From Rattus norvegicus (taxonomy: Eukaryota; Chordata; Mammalia; Rodentia; Muridae), in assembly GCF_036323735.1 (NCBI RefSeq), contig NC_086036.1, positions 39,492,550-39,556,549 of the forward strand: a DNA stretch of 64,000 nt, read 5' to 3'. Shown in pieces: positions 28,816-40,400 of the stretch. Made by a program: the position numbers and the translations under genes. Below the pieces are notes generated by a model. That model was not told where the DNA came from and ran no database searches. It saw nothing but the letters and a program-made list of their open reading frames with translations. Position 1 is the first letter of the stretch. Each line of letters opens with the position of its first letter.

Positions 28816-29879
28816 TTACCAAAGAGGCCTATTGGGAACTAACTGAATTCACCAAGTTACTTAGAATCGGCTCACGACATTTTGAGAAATCTTTAAAAGT
28901 AGACATATTACTGGAGCCTGCTAATGGGAACTAACTGATTTCACGAAGAAACAGTGTTTCAGTTCATTAAAATGTTGCTCTATTTCGAATGGTTCACTTA
29001 TTACATGCGAATCCTATAGGGAACCTACTGAATTCACCATGATACTTAGATTCCGTTCGTGAAAATTTTGCTATAACTTGAAAATCACACTTATACAGGC
29101 AGGTCCCATTGGGTACAAACTGAATTCGCCTAGAAATTTTGATTCTATTCGTGAACATTTTTCTCTATCCCGAACAGTCCACTTATTACTATTGCGGCCT
29201 ATTGCGAACTAACTGAATTTACCAAGTTACTTAGATTCGGCTTACGAAATTTTGAGAAATCTTTAAAAGTACACATATAAGTAGAGCCTGCTGAAGGGAA
29301 CTAACTGATTTCACGAAGAAACAGTGTTTCAGTTCGTTAAAATGTTGCTGTATCTTGAATAGTACCCTTATTACATACGAATCCTACTTGGAACCTACTG
29401 AATTCACAATGATACTTAGATTCCGTTCGTGAAAATGTTCCTATAACTTGAAAAGCACACTTATATTAGCATGTCCCATTGTGAACAAACTGAATTCGCC
29501 TAGAAATTTTGATTCCATTCGTGAACATTTTTCTCTATCCTGAACAGTCCACTTATTACTATTGCGGCCTATTGGGAACTAACTGTATTCACCAAGTTAC
29601 TTAGATTCGTCACGCGAAATTTTGATAAATCTTTAAAAATAAACATATTAGTAGAGCGTGCTAATGGGTACTAACTGATTCATGAATAAACAGTGTTTCA
29701 GTTCGTTAAAATGTTGCTCTATCTTGAATAGTACCCTTTTTACATGCGAATCCTATTGGGAACCTACTGAATTCACCATGATACTTAGATCCCGATCGTG
29801 AAAATGTTGCTATAACTTGAAAAGCACACTCATACAAGCATGTCCCATTGGGAACTCACTGAATTCGGCTAGAAATTTT

Positions 29880-31359
29880 TTTTTTATTAACTTGCGTATT
29901 TCTTATATACAATTCGAGTGTTATTCCCTTTCCCGGTTTCCGGGCAAACATCCCCCTCCCCCCTCCCCTTTCTTATGGGTGTTCCCTTCCCAACCCTCCC
30001 CCCATTGCCGCCCTCCCCTCCCAAAGTCTAGTTCACTGGGGGTTCAGTCTTAGCAGGACCCAAGGCTTCACCTTCCACTGGTGCTCTTACTAGGATATTC
30101 ATTGCTAGCTATGAGGTCAGCGTCCAGGGTCAGTCCGTGTATAGTCTTTAGGTAGTGGCTTAGTCCCTGGAAGGTCTGGTTGCTTGGCATTATTGTACAT
30201 ATGGGGTCTCAAGCCCCTTCAAGCTCTTCCAGTTCTTTCTCTGATTCCTTCAACGGGGGTCCTATTCTCAGTTCAGTGGTTTGCTGCTGGCATTCGCCTC
30301 TGTATTTGCTGTATTCTGGCTGTGTCTCTCAGGAGCGACCTACATCTGGCTCCTGTCAGTCTGCACTTCTTTGCTTCATCCATCTTGTCTAATTGGGTGG
30401 CTGTATATGTATGGGCCACATATGGGGCAGGCTCTGAATGGGTGTTCCTTCAGTCTCTGTTTTAATCTTTGCCTCTCCCTTCCCTGCCAAGGGTATTCTT
30501 GATCCCCTTTTAAAGAAGGAGTGAAGCGGTCACATTTTGATCATCCGTCTTGAGTTCATTTGTTCTAGGCATCTAGGGTAATTTAAGCATTTGGGCTAAT
30601 AGCCACTTATGAATGAGTGCATACCATGTGTGTTTTTCTGTGATTGGGTTACCTCACTCAGGATGATATTTTCTAGTTCTGACCATTTGCCTACGAATTT
30701 CATAAGGCCATTGTTTTTGATAGCTGAGTAATATTCCATTGTGTAGATGGACCACATTTTCTGTATCCATTCCTCTGTTGAAGGGCATCTGGTTTCTTTC
30801 CAGCTTCTGGCTATTATAAATAAGGCTGCTATGAACGTAGTGGAGCATGTGTCTTTTTATATGTTGGGGCATCTTTTGGGTATATGCCCAAGAGAGGTAT
30901 AGCTGGATCCTCAGGCAGTTCATTGTCCACTTTTCTGAGGAACCTCCAGACTGATTTCCAGAATGGTTGTACCAGTCTGCAATCCCACCAACAATGGAGG
31001 AGTATTCCTCTTTCTCCGCATCCTCGCCAGCATCTGCTGTCACCTGATTTTTTGATCTTAGCCATTCTCACTGGTGTGAGGTGAAATCTCAGGGTTGTTT
31101 TGATTTGCATGTCCCCTATGACTAATGATGTTGAACATTTCTTTAGGTGTTTCTCAGCCATTCGGCATCCTCAGCTTTGAATTCTTTGTTTAGCTCTGAG
31201 CCCCATTTTTTAATAGGGTTATTTGCATCCCTGCGGTCTAACTTCTTGAGTTCTTTGTATATTTTGGATATAAGGCCTCTATCAGTTGTAGGATTGGTAA
31301 AGATCTTTTCCCTATCTGTTGGTTGCCGTTTGGTCCTAACCACAGTGTCCTAACCACAG
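29880..31359 (-). mobile_element. 5'-truncated LINE-1 inserted antisense in the satellite
   Basis: On the + strand it opens with an oligo-T run and 'ATTAACTTGCGTATTTC', the complement of a rat L1 3' end, and runs backward through the 3' UTR into the C-terminal part of ORF2. It is 5'-truncated at about 31,351, after 'CCTAACCACAGTGTCC'. An 8 bp filler (AACCACAG) repeating the adjoining sequence follows before satellite resumes at about 31,360. Satellite on the left stops in subunit 4 and restarts on the right in subunit 2, so there is no clean target-site duplication. A pyrimidine-rich tract at about 29,948-30,020 is the complement of the L1 3' UTR G-rich tract. Confidence 0.93.
30598..31351 (-). 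pseudogene. LINE-1 ORF2 C-terminal fragment
   Basis: Encodes the end of the L1 ORF2 polyprotein (endonuclease plus reverse transcriptase in a full element). What remains is the C-terminal segment only. It includes the cysteine/histidine motif read as CWRGCGERGILLHCWWDC, then PEDPAIPLLGIYP. The frame is broken at least twice, near 31,150 and near 30,850, and the protein should end at the usual ...GY stop near 30,598. The reverse transcriptase and endonuclease parts are absent through 5' truncation. It is not expected to make a functional protein. Confidence 0.9.
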
Positions 31360-34300
31360 TTCATTAAAATTTTGCTGTATCTTGAATAGTACCCTTATTA
31401 CATGCAAATCCTATTGGGAACCTACTGAATTCACCATGATACTTAGATTCGTTCCCTGAGTATGTTGCTATATCTTGAAGAGTACACTTATAGAAGAATT
31501 TATTATTGGGCACTCACTGAATTCACTTAGAAAATTTGAATACATTCGTGAAAATTTTTCTATATCCAGAAAAGTCCACGTAGTACTATTGCGGCCTATT
31601 GGGAACTAACTGAATTCACCCAGTTACTTAGATTCGACACGGGAAATTTTGATAAATCTTTTAAAGTACACATATTACTAGAGCCTGCAAATGGGAACTA
31701 CCTGAATTCACAAAGAAACAGTGTTTCAGTTCGTTAAAATTTTGCTATATCTTGAATAGTACTCTTACTACATGCGAATCGTATTGGGTCCCTACTGAGT
31801 TCACCATGATACTCATATTCCCTTCTTTAAAATGTTGGTATATCTTGCATTGTACCCTTATACAAGCATGTACTATTCGGAACTCACTGATTTCGCCTAG
31901 AAATTTTGATTCCATTCGTGAAAATTTTCTATATCAAGAAAAGTCCACTTATTACTCTTGCGGCCTATTGAGAACTAACTGAATTCACCAAGTTACTTAG
32001 ATTCAGGTCACGAAATTTTGATAAATGTTTAAAACTACACATATTACTAGAGCCTGCTAATGGGAACTACCTGAATTTACAAAGAAACAGTGTTTCAGTT
32101 TGTTACAATTTTGCTTTTTCTAGAATAGTACCCTTATTACATGCAAATCCTATTGGGAACCTACTGAATTAGCATGATAGTTAGATTTTGTCGCTGAAAA
32201 TGTTGCTATATCTTGAAGAGTACACTTATAAAAGCATGTGCTATTGGGAATTTACAGAATTTGCCTAGAAATTTTGATTCCATTCGTGAAATTTTTATTC
32301 TATCCTGATAAGTCCCGTTGTTACTATTGTGGCCTATTGGGAACTAACTGATTTCACCAAGTTACTTAGATTCGGGTCGCGAAATATTCATAAATCTTTA
32401 AAAGTACACATATTACCAGAGCCTGCTCATGGGAACGACCTGAATTCGCAAAGAAACAGTGTTTCAGTTCATGGAAATGTCGCTGTATCTTGAATAGTAC
32501 CCTTATTACATGAGAATCCTTTTGGGAACCTGCCGAATTCACCATGAAACTTAGATTTGTCCCTGAAAAGGTTGCTATATCTTGAATGCTACACTCATAC
32601 AGGGGTGTCCCATTGGGAACTCAATTAATTCGCCTAGAAATTTTGATTATTCGTGAAAATTTTCTATATTCCGAAAAGTACACTTATTACTATTGAAGCC
32701 TATTAGGAACTAACTGAATACACCAAGTTACTTAGATTCATCTCTCAAAATTTTGATAAATCTTTAAAAGTACACATTTTACTAGAGCCTGCTAATGGAA
32801 ACTACCAGAATTCACAAAGAAACAGTGTTTCAGTTCGTTTAAATGTTGCTGTATCTTGAACAGTACTCTTATTACATGAGAATCCTATTGGGAATCTACT
32901 GAATTCACCGTGATACTTAGATTCCATTCGCTAAAATGTTGCTATATCTTGAAAAGCACACTCATACAAGCATGTCCCATTGGGAACTCACTGAATTCGC
33001 CTAGAAATTTTGATTCCACTTGCGAAAATTTTTCTATATCCAGAAAAGTCCACTTATTACGATTGCGTCCTATTGGGAACTAACTGAATTCAGCAATTTA
33101 TTTAGATTCGGCATGGGAAATTTTAATAAATCTTTAAAATGTACACATATTACTAGAGGCTGCTAATGTGAACTACCTGAATTCACAAAGAAACTATGTT
33201 TTTGTTCGTTAAAATTTTTTAGTATCTTGAAAAATACCCTTATTACATGCGAATCCTATTTGGAACCTACTGAATTCACCATGATACTTAGATTCTGTTT
33301 GTTAAAATGTTGCTATATCTTGAAGAGTACACTCAGACAAGCATTTCCCATTGAAAATTCACTGAATTTGCCTAGAAATTTGGTTCCATTCGTGAGAATT
33401 TTTCTATATCCAGAAAAGTCCACTTATTACTATTGTGGCCTAATGGGAACTAACTGAATTCACTAAGTTACTTAGATTCGGCACGGGAAATTTTGACAAA
33501 TCTTTAAAATTAATCATATTACTAGTGGCTGCTAATGGGAACTACCTGAATTCACAAAGAAACTATTTTTCCGTTCGTTAAAATTTTTTACTATCTTCAA
33601 AAATACCCTTATTACATGCGAATCCTATTGGGAACCTACTGAATTCACCATGACACTTAGAATCGGTCCCTGAAAATGTCGCTATATCTTTAAGAGTACA
33701 CTTACACAAGCATGTACTATTGGGAACTCACTGAATTCGCCTAGAAATTTTGATTCCATTCGTGAAAATTTTTCTATATACAGAAAAGTCCACTTATTAC
33801 TATTGCAGCCTATTTATAACTAACTGAATTCCCCAAGTTAATTAGATTTGGCTCGCGAAATTTTGACAAATCTTTAAAAGTACACGTATTACTAAAGCCT
33901 GCTAATGGGACATACCTGAATTCAGAAAGAAATATTGTTTCAGTTCGTTAAAATGTTGCTGTATCTTGAATAGTACCCTTATTACATGTGAATCCTATTG
34001 GGAACCTACTGAACTCACAATGATACTTAGATTCAGCCCCTGAAAATGTTGGTATAACTTGTAGACTACACTCATACAAGCATGTCCCATTGGGAACAGA
34101 CTGAATTCGCCTAGAAATTTTGATTCCATTCGTGAAAATTTTTCTATATCCGAATGTGCACTTATTACTATTGCGGCCTATTGGGAACTAACTGAATTCA
34201 CCAAGTTACTTAGGTTCGGCTCGAAAAATTTTCATACATCTTTAAAAGTACACATATTTCTAGAGCCTGCTCATGGGAAATACCTGGATTCACAAAGAAA

Positions 34301-37261
34301 CAGTGTTTCAATTCGTTAAATGTTGCTGTGTCTTGAATATTAGCCTTATTACATGTGAATCCTATTGGGAAGCTACCGAATTCACCAGGATACTTAGATT
34401 TGGTCCCTGAAATTGTTGCTATAACTTTAAGACTACTCATACAAGCATGTCCCTTTGGGAACTCAATGAATTCGCCTAGAAATTTTGATTTCACTCGTGA
34501 AAATTTTTCTATATCCCGAATGTCCACTTATTACTATTGTGGCCTATCGGGAACCAAGTGAATTCACCAAGTTACTTAGATTCGGCTCACAAACTTTTGA
34601 GAAATCTTTAAAAGTACACATAGTAGTAGAGCCTGCTAATGGGAAGTACCTGAATTCACGAAGAAACAGTGTTTCAGTTCGTTAAAATGTTGCTGTATCT
34701 TGAATAGTACCCTTATTACATGCTAATCCTACTGGGAATCTACTGAATTGAATATCATATTCAGATTCCGTTCTTTAAATGTTGCTATATCTTGAAAAGT
34801 ACACTCATACCAGCATGTCCCATTGGGAACTCACTGAATTCACCTAGAAATTTTGATTCCATTCGTGAAAATTTTTCTATATCCAGAAAAGTCCACTTAT
34901 TTACTATTGCGGCCTATTGGGAATTAACTGAATTCACCAAGTTACTTAAATTCGGCTCGTGAAATTTTGATAAATCTTTAAAAGTACACATATTCCTAGA
35001 GCCTGCTATTGGGATCTACCTGAATTCCCAAATACAGTGTTTCAGTTCCTTCAAATTTTGCTGAATCTTGAATAGTTCCCTTATTGCATGCGAATCCTAT
35101 TGAGATCCTATTGAATTCACCATGATACTTATATTCCGTTCATTAAAATGTTGCTATATCTTGAAGAGTACACTCAAACAAGTATTTCCCACTGGGAACT
35201 CTCTGAATTCGCCTAGAAAGTTTGAATCCATACGTGAAATTTTTTCTATATCCCGAACAGTCCACTTATTACTATTGCGGCCTATTGGGAACTAACTGAA
35301 TTCACCAAGTTACTTAGATTCACCTCGCGAAATTTTGATAAATCTTTAAAAGTACAGATATTACTAGAATCTGGTAATGCGAACTACCTGAATTCACAAA
35401 GAAAGTATGTTTCCGTTCGTTAAAATTTTGCAGTATCTTGAAGCCCATCGTATTGGCAACCTGCTGAATTCACCATGACACTTAGATTCGGTCCCTGAAA
35501 ATGTTGCTATATCTTGAAGAGTACACTTATATAAGCATGTACTATTGGTAACTCATTGAGTTCGCCTAGAAATTTTGATTCAATTCGGAAAATTTACTAT
35601 ATCCCGAAAAGTCCACTTATTACTATTGTGACCTACTGGGAAGTAACTGGATTCACCAAGTAACTGAGATTCAGCTGGCGAAATTTTGATAAATCTTTAA
35701 AGGTACACTAATTTCTAGAGCCTGCTAATGGGAACTAACTGAATTCACAAAGAAACTATGTTTCCATTTGTTAAAATTTTTCAGCATCTTTTATACTACC
35801 CTTATTGCATGCGAATCTGATTGGGAACCTACTGAATTCACCATGATACTTAGATTCGTCCCTGAAAATGTTGCTATATCTTGAAGAGTACACTTATACA
35901 AGCATGTACTATTGGGAACTCATTGAGATCGCCTAAAAATTTTGATTCCATTTGTGAAAATATTTCTACATCCTGAAAAGTCCACTTATTACTATTGCGA
36001 TATACTGGGAAGTAACTGAATTCACCCAGTAAGTTAGATTCAGCCTGCGAAATTTTGATAAATCTTTAAATGTACACTGATTACTAGAGCCTGCTAATGG
36101 AAACTACCTGAATTCACAAAGAAAGTATGTTTCCATTCGTTCAATTTTGCAGTATCTTGAATAGTACCCTTATTTCAAGCCCATCATATTGGCAACCTAC
36201 TGAATTCACCATGATACTTCGATTCGGTCCCTGAAAATGTTGCTATATCTTGAAGAGTACACTTATACTAGCATGTACTATTGGGAACTCACTGAATTCG
36301 CCTAGAAATTATGATTCCATTCGTGAAAATTTTTCTATATCCCGTAAAGTCCACTTATTGCTATTGTGGCCTATTGGGAACTAACTGAATTCAACAAGTT
36401 ACTTAGATTCGACTCGCAAAATTTTGATAAATCTTGAAAAGTACACATATTACTAGATCCTGCTAAAAGGAACTACCTGAATTAACAACAAAACTGTGTT
36501 TAAGTTTATTAAAGTTTTGCTGTATCTTGAATAGTACCCTTATTACAAGTGCATCCTATTGGGAACCTAATGAATTCACCATGATACTTAGATTCCATTC
36601 GTGAAAATTCATGTCCCATTTTGAAGTCACTTAATTCGCCTAGAAATTTTGATTCCATTCGTGAAAATTTTCCTATATCCCAAAAAGTCCACTTATTACT
36701 ATTGCGACCTACCGTGCAGTAACTGAATTCACCTAGTAACTGAGATTCAGCTGGCGATATTTTGATAAATCTTTCAATGTACACTTATTACTAGATCCTG
36801 CTAATGGGAACTACCTGAATTCACTAAGAAAGTTTGTTTCCGTTCGTTAAAATTTTGCAGTGTCTTGAATAGTACCCTTATTTCAAGCGCATCCTACTGG
36901 GAACCTACTGAATTCACAATGATACTTAGATTTGGTCCCTGAAAATGTTGCTCTATCTTGAAGAGTACCCTTATACAAGCATGTACTATTGGTAACTCAT
37001 TGAGTTCGCCTAGAAATTTTGATTCCATTTGTGAAAAATTTTTCTATATCCTGAAAAGTCTACTTATTACTATTGCAGCCTATTGGGAACTAACTGAATT
37101 CACCAAGTTACTTGTATTCGCCTCGCGAAATTTTGAGAAATCTTTAAAAGTACACCTATTACTAGAGCCTGCTAATGGGAACTACCTGAATTCATAAAGA
37201 AACTGTGTTTCCGTTCATTAAAATTTTGCTATATCTTTAATAGTACCCTTCTTACAACGCA
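31360..37261 (+). repeat. Third, most diverged four-subunit satellite block
   Basis: About sixteen units with the same subunit order but their own markers: 'GATAAATCTTTAAAAGTACA', 'TTACTAGAGCCTGCTAATGG', 'TATATCTTGAAGAGTACACT' and 'CCAGAAAAGTCCACTTATTA'. Unit lengths vary through indels. Near 36,608 subunits 3 and 4 are fused with about 55 bp lost. Near 35,430 and 36,165 two units share 'AAGCCCATC' followed by 'TATTGGCAACC'. Adjacent units at 33,190 and 33,555 share 'AAATACCCTTATTACATGCG', indicating local unit duplication. Confidence 0.9.
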
Positions 37262-37740
37262 TCATATTGGGAACGTACTGAATTCATCAAGGTATTTAGA
37301 TTCGGTTCGTGAAAATTTTGCTATATCTTGAAAAGTACCCTTAGAACAAGAGGGTCTTATTGGCAACTCACTGATTTCAGAAGATACTGAGATCCCATTA
37401 GTGAAAATGTTGCTAAATCTTGAAAAGTACACTTTTTAGAAGAACGTAGTATTGGGGATTAACAGAATCTGTGGCGAAACTGAGTTTTTGTTTGTGAAAA
37501 TGTTGCTATATATTGAAATGTACACTAATTACAAGCGTGTCCAACTGAGAATGAACTGAATTCACCAAGTAATTGATATTCCGTTCGTGAAAATATTGCT
37601 AAATCTTTCAAAGTACACTTATTACAAGGGGCCCTATTGAGAAGTAAATGAATTAGCGAGGAACCTAAGATTCCACTAGTGAAAATGTTGCTATATCTTG
37701 AAAATTACACTTATAATAGCATGTCGTATTGACAACTCCC
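37262..37740 (+). repeat. Plain 92 bp monomeric satellite stretch
   Basis: Five consecutive ~92 bp subunits that all resemble one another ('GTGAAAATGTTGCTATATCT' and 'TTGAAAAGTACACTTATTAC' types) instead of cycling through the four distinct subunit types. Their starts are near 37,270, 37,363, 37,456, 37,548 and 37,640. Normal four-type order returns at about 37,740 with a subunit-4 sequence. Confidence 0.75.
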
Positions 37741-39072
37741 TGAATTCGCCTAGAAATTTTGATTCCATTTGTGAAAATTTTTCTATATCCCGAAAAGTCC
37801 ACTTATTACCTTCGGGGCCTGAACTGATTTCGCCAAGTAACTGAGATTCGGCTCGTGAAAATTTTGGTAACTCTTTAAAAGTACACTTATTACTAGAGCC
37901 TGCTGATGGGAACTACATGAATTCACAAAGAAACTGTGTTTCAGTTCGTTAAAACTCTGCTGTTATCTTGAATGGTACCCTTATTACAAGCGCATCCTAC
38001 TGGTAATCTACTGAATTCACCACGATACTTACACTCGGTCTCTGAAAATGTTGCTATATCTTGAAATGTACACTTATACAAGCATGTCCCATTGGGAATT
38101 CACTGAATTCGCCTAGAAATTTTGATTCCATTTGGGAAAATTTTTCCATATTCCAAAAAGTCCTCTTATTACTAATGCGGCCTATGAGCAACTAACTGAA
38201 TTCACCAAGTAACTTAGTTTCGTCTCGCGAAATTTTGATAAATCTTTAAAAGTACTCTTCTTTCTAGAGCCTGCTAATGGGAACTACCTGAATTCACAAA
38301 GAAACTGTGTTTCAGTTTATTAAAATTTTGCTGTATCTTGAACAGTACTCTTATTACAAGTGCATCCTATTCAGAACCTACTGAATTCACCCTGATACTT
38401 AGCTTCAGTTTGTGAAAATGATGCTATATCTTGAAAAGTACTAATACAAGCATGTCCTATTGGGAACTCAGTGAATTCACGTAGAAATTTTGACTCCATT
38501 TGTGAAAATTTTTCTATATCCTGAAAACTTCATTTAATACTATCGTGTCCTATGGGGAATTAGCTGAATTCACCAGGTAACTGAAATTCGGCTCCTGAAA
38601 ATTTTGATAAATCCTTCAAAGTACACTTCTTACTAGAGCTTGCTAATGGGAACTACCTGAATTCACAAAGAAACTGAGTTTCCGTTCATTAAAATTTTGC
38701 TGTATCTTGAAAGGTACCCTTATTAAAAGCGCATCCTATTGAGAACCTATTGAATTCACCATGATACTTACATTCTGTTCGTGAAAATGATGCTATATCT
38801 TGAAAAGTACACTAATACAAGCATGTCTTATTGGGAACTCACTGAATTCGCCTAGAAATTTTGATTCCATTTCTGAAAAATTTTCTATATCCTGAAAGGT
38901 CCACGTATTACTATTGCGGCCTATTGGGATCTAACTGAATTTGCCAAGTAACTGAGATTCGACTCGTGAAAAATTTGATAAATCTTTAGACGTACACTCA
39001 TTACTTTAGCGTGCTAATGGGAACTACCTGAATTCACAAAGAAACTGTGTTTCAGTTCGTTAAAATTTTGCT
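37741..39072 (+). repeat. Terminal satellite units at the array edge
   Basis: Three to four diverged four-subunit units ending abruptly within subunit 2: 'TTCAGTTCGTTAAAATTTTG' near 39,049-39,068, then 'CT', and non-satellite DNA from about 39,073. The last intact spacing is still ~370 bp. Confidence 0.9.
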
Positions 39073-40210
39073 CCCTTTTTGTCAACTACCTTTAATGCAG
39101 AACTATGTTTAGCAATCTTTGGGTCCCTATTATACAGAATTATATCAGAATCCAAATGAAGATTATATGGCCAACCTGATTTAGAATTTATGGGTATAAA
39201 TGTTAGAGCCACTGGGTGATATGTGAGATAAACGATAAAAAGAAAAATTTGAAGACAGATAACTGAAACACATTATTTGCAGAATTAAAGTAGAAGAATA
39301 ACATAATATGTGATTGTTTTAATGTTATTTAATGCTAAACAGAATCAAAAAGGTATGCCCACTGAAACAAAGTAAATAAAAATTTAGGCATTTCTAAGAG
39401 GCCATTTGTACATTTTTAAAAACTCTTGCAGACAATTTGTCATAGACCTATGGCATTTGTGAAGTTTTTTTTTTAAAGGAAAGAACAAGATCATATGATT
39501 TGACTGCATTATGCAGAATGATCTCTTGTTTTCCATGTTTGCTCGATTTATGAGCAGAGGAATTACTATCTTCTTGAACGATTTAATGTAAAATGTTACC
39601 TTCATTTTCAACATGTAATAACTGATTCCAATAAACTTGATATAAATACCATTTCAGATGAAATACAGTAGTTTATGAAAAGTAACTATTTACAAATTAC
39701 GGTCACTTTACATGTCAAGAAGTGGCTTTTAGAGAGACAAAGTTAAGCTGATCCTCTTCTACATAGTTTTTAATTTGACTCTAAATTTTATCATATGCAT
39801 ATATTCCATCATAATAGTGTTTACTTATTAAACAGAGTTAAAAATTAAAATTATCAGTGCTGCAAAAGGCTTAGAGTCTGAAAGTACTTCCTACTCTATC
39901 CTGGTGACCAGAGATCCACCTGTGAAATCACAGATGAAAGAGAGAGCTAAGTCTATAAAATTATTCTCTGAACACTAAATAAAAATGTACCCACCTCAAC
40001 TACACGTACAACCCTCCCACACCACACCCTCAACTCCCCCCCTCTCTCTCTCTCACGCACACACACACACGCACACACACACACGCAGGCACCACAAACA
40101 CACACACACACAGAAGTCTCACACTCACTGTCACCACTCATATACACATGTTTCACAGACACACAAACACAGATCCACACACTAATAATAGTATATTATA
40201 TGAAATTTGA
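39073..40210. other. AT-rich flank just outside the satellite; unrecognised
   Basis: AT-rich single-copy-looking sequence. No satellite periodicity, SINE, LINE or plausible exon was recognised, apart from the CT/CA microsatellite near 40,041-40,112. A 76-codon antisense open frame at 39,384-39,614 has no family features that I can name. Confidence 0.5.
40041..40112. repeat. (CT)n then (CA)n microsatellite
   Basis: A short CT run (40,041-40,054) passes directly into CA dinucleotides with GC interruptions (40,055-40,086, and again 40,096-40,112). Open frames across it on both strands are low-complexity artefacts. Confidence 0.95.
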
Positions 40211-40213
40211 TGA

Positions 40214-40400
40214 AATGAGGTAGCTTAGTGTGTAAAGCAACTTGCTGCCAACCCTGATGATCCAAGTTCAAGTCTCAGAACTCATGTCATGGAGCATTCA
40301 GAACAAGCTCACGTGATTTATCCTCTGATTTCTATGCTGATGCTACAGTAACTATTTACCTGTACGTATTCACTCTCACATACAAAATAAATAGCTCTTT
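40214..40400 (+). mobile_element. Old B3/B2-family SINE
   Basis: A tRNA-derived SINE by eye: 'AGCTTAGTGTGTAAAGCAAC' matches the pol III A-box region, 'GATCCAAGTTCAAGTCTC' the B-box region, then 'TTATCCTCTGATTTCTATGC' and an A-rich tail 'ACAAAATAAATAGC'. The layout fits B3 better than B2 because of the GCCAACCCTGATGATC segment. Substitutions are heavy, so it is an old insertion. Confidence 0.75.

Larger units (their letters stand above)
1..29879 (+). repeat. Rat satellite I-type tandem array, left block
   Basis: A continuous head-to-tail array with a ~369-370 bp unit. In the first unit the four subunits start at about 5, 97, 190 and 282 and the next unit at 375, giving 92+93+92+93 bp. Each subunit begins with a version of GAAC(C/T)(A/C)ACTGAATTC. 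Subunits 1 to 4 have distinct central cores: AAATTTTGATAAATCTTTAG, TTCGTTAAAACGTTGCTC, TTAAAATGTTGCTCTATATT and AATTTTTCTATATCCCGAAC. This matches the published rat satellite I structure of alternating 92/93 bp subunits. Short open frames of 60-109 codons recur once per unit but are by-products of the repeat. No gene was found. Divergence is low up to about 20,700 and rises to the right. Confidence 0.95.
23441..29879 (+). repeat. Type-B diverged satellite I array
   Basis: The four-subunit order is kept, but subunit 2 reads 'TTGAATAGTACCCTTATTAC' without the HindIII site and subunit 1 reads 'CACGAAATTTTGAGAAATC'. Units differ from each other far more than in the left block and carry many small indels. 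Two local higher-order patterns are visible: ~1,476 bp (for example 24,155 vs 25,631) and ~2,055 bp (for example 26,700 vs 28,755). Ends at an L1 insertion. Confidence 0.88.

Noticed and set aside
13103..29000. Antisense open frames in the satellite (for example 13,103-13,312, 18,272-18,481, 25,645-25,866)
   Set aside because: Same cause: stop-free stretches of the complementary strand of the repeat.
30180..30502. + strand frames of 70-93 codons in L1 3' UTR sequence, repeated at 46,741-47,114 and antisense at 57,392-57,677
   Set aside because: They are antisense to the L1 3' UTR and recur only because the L1 does.
1..39072. CRISPR-like regular spacing of short conserved blocks
   Set aside because: The whole 92 bp subunit is conserved with no unique spacers; this is eukaryotic tandem satellite.
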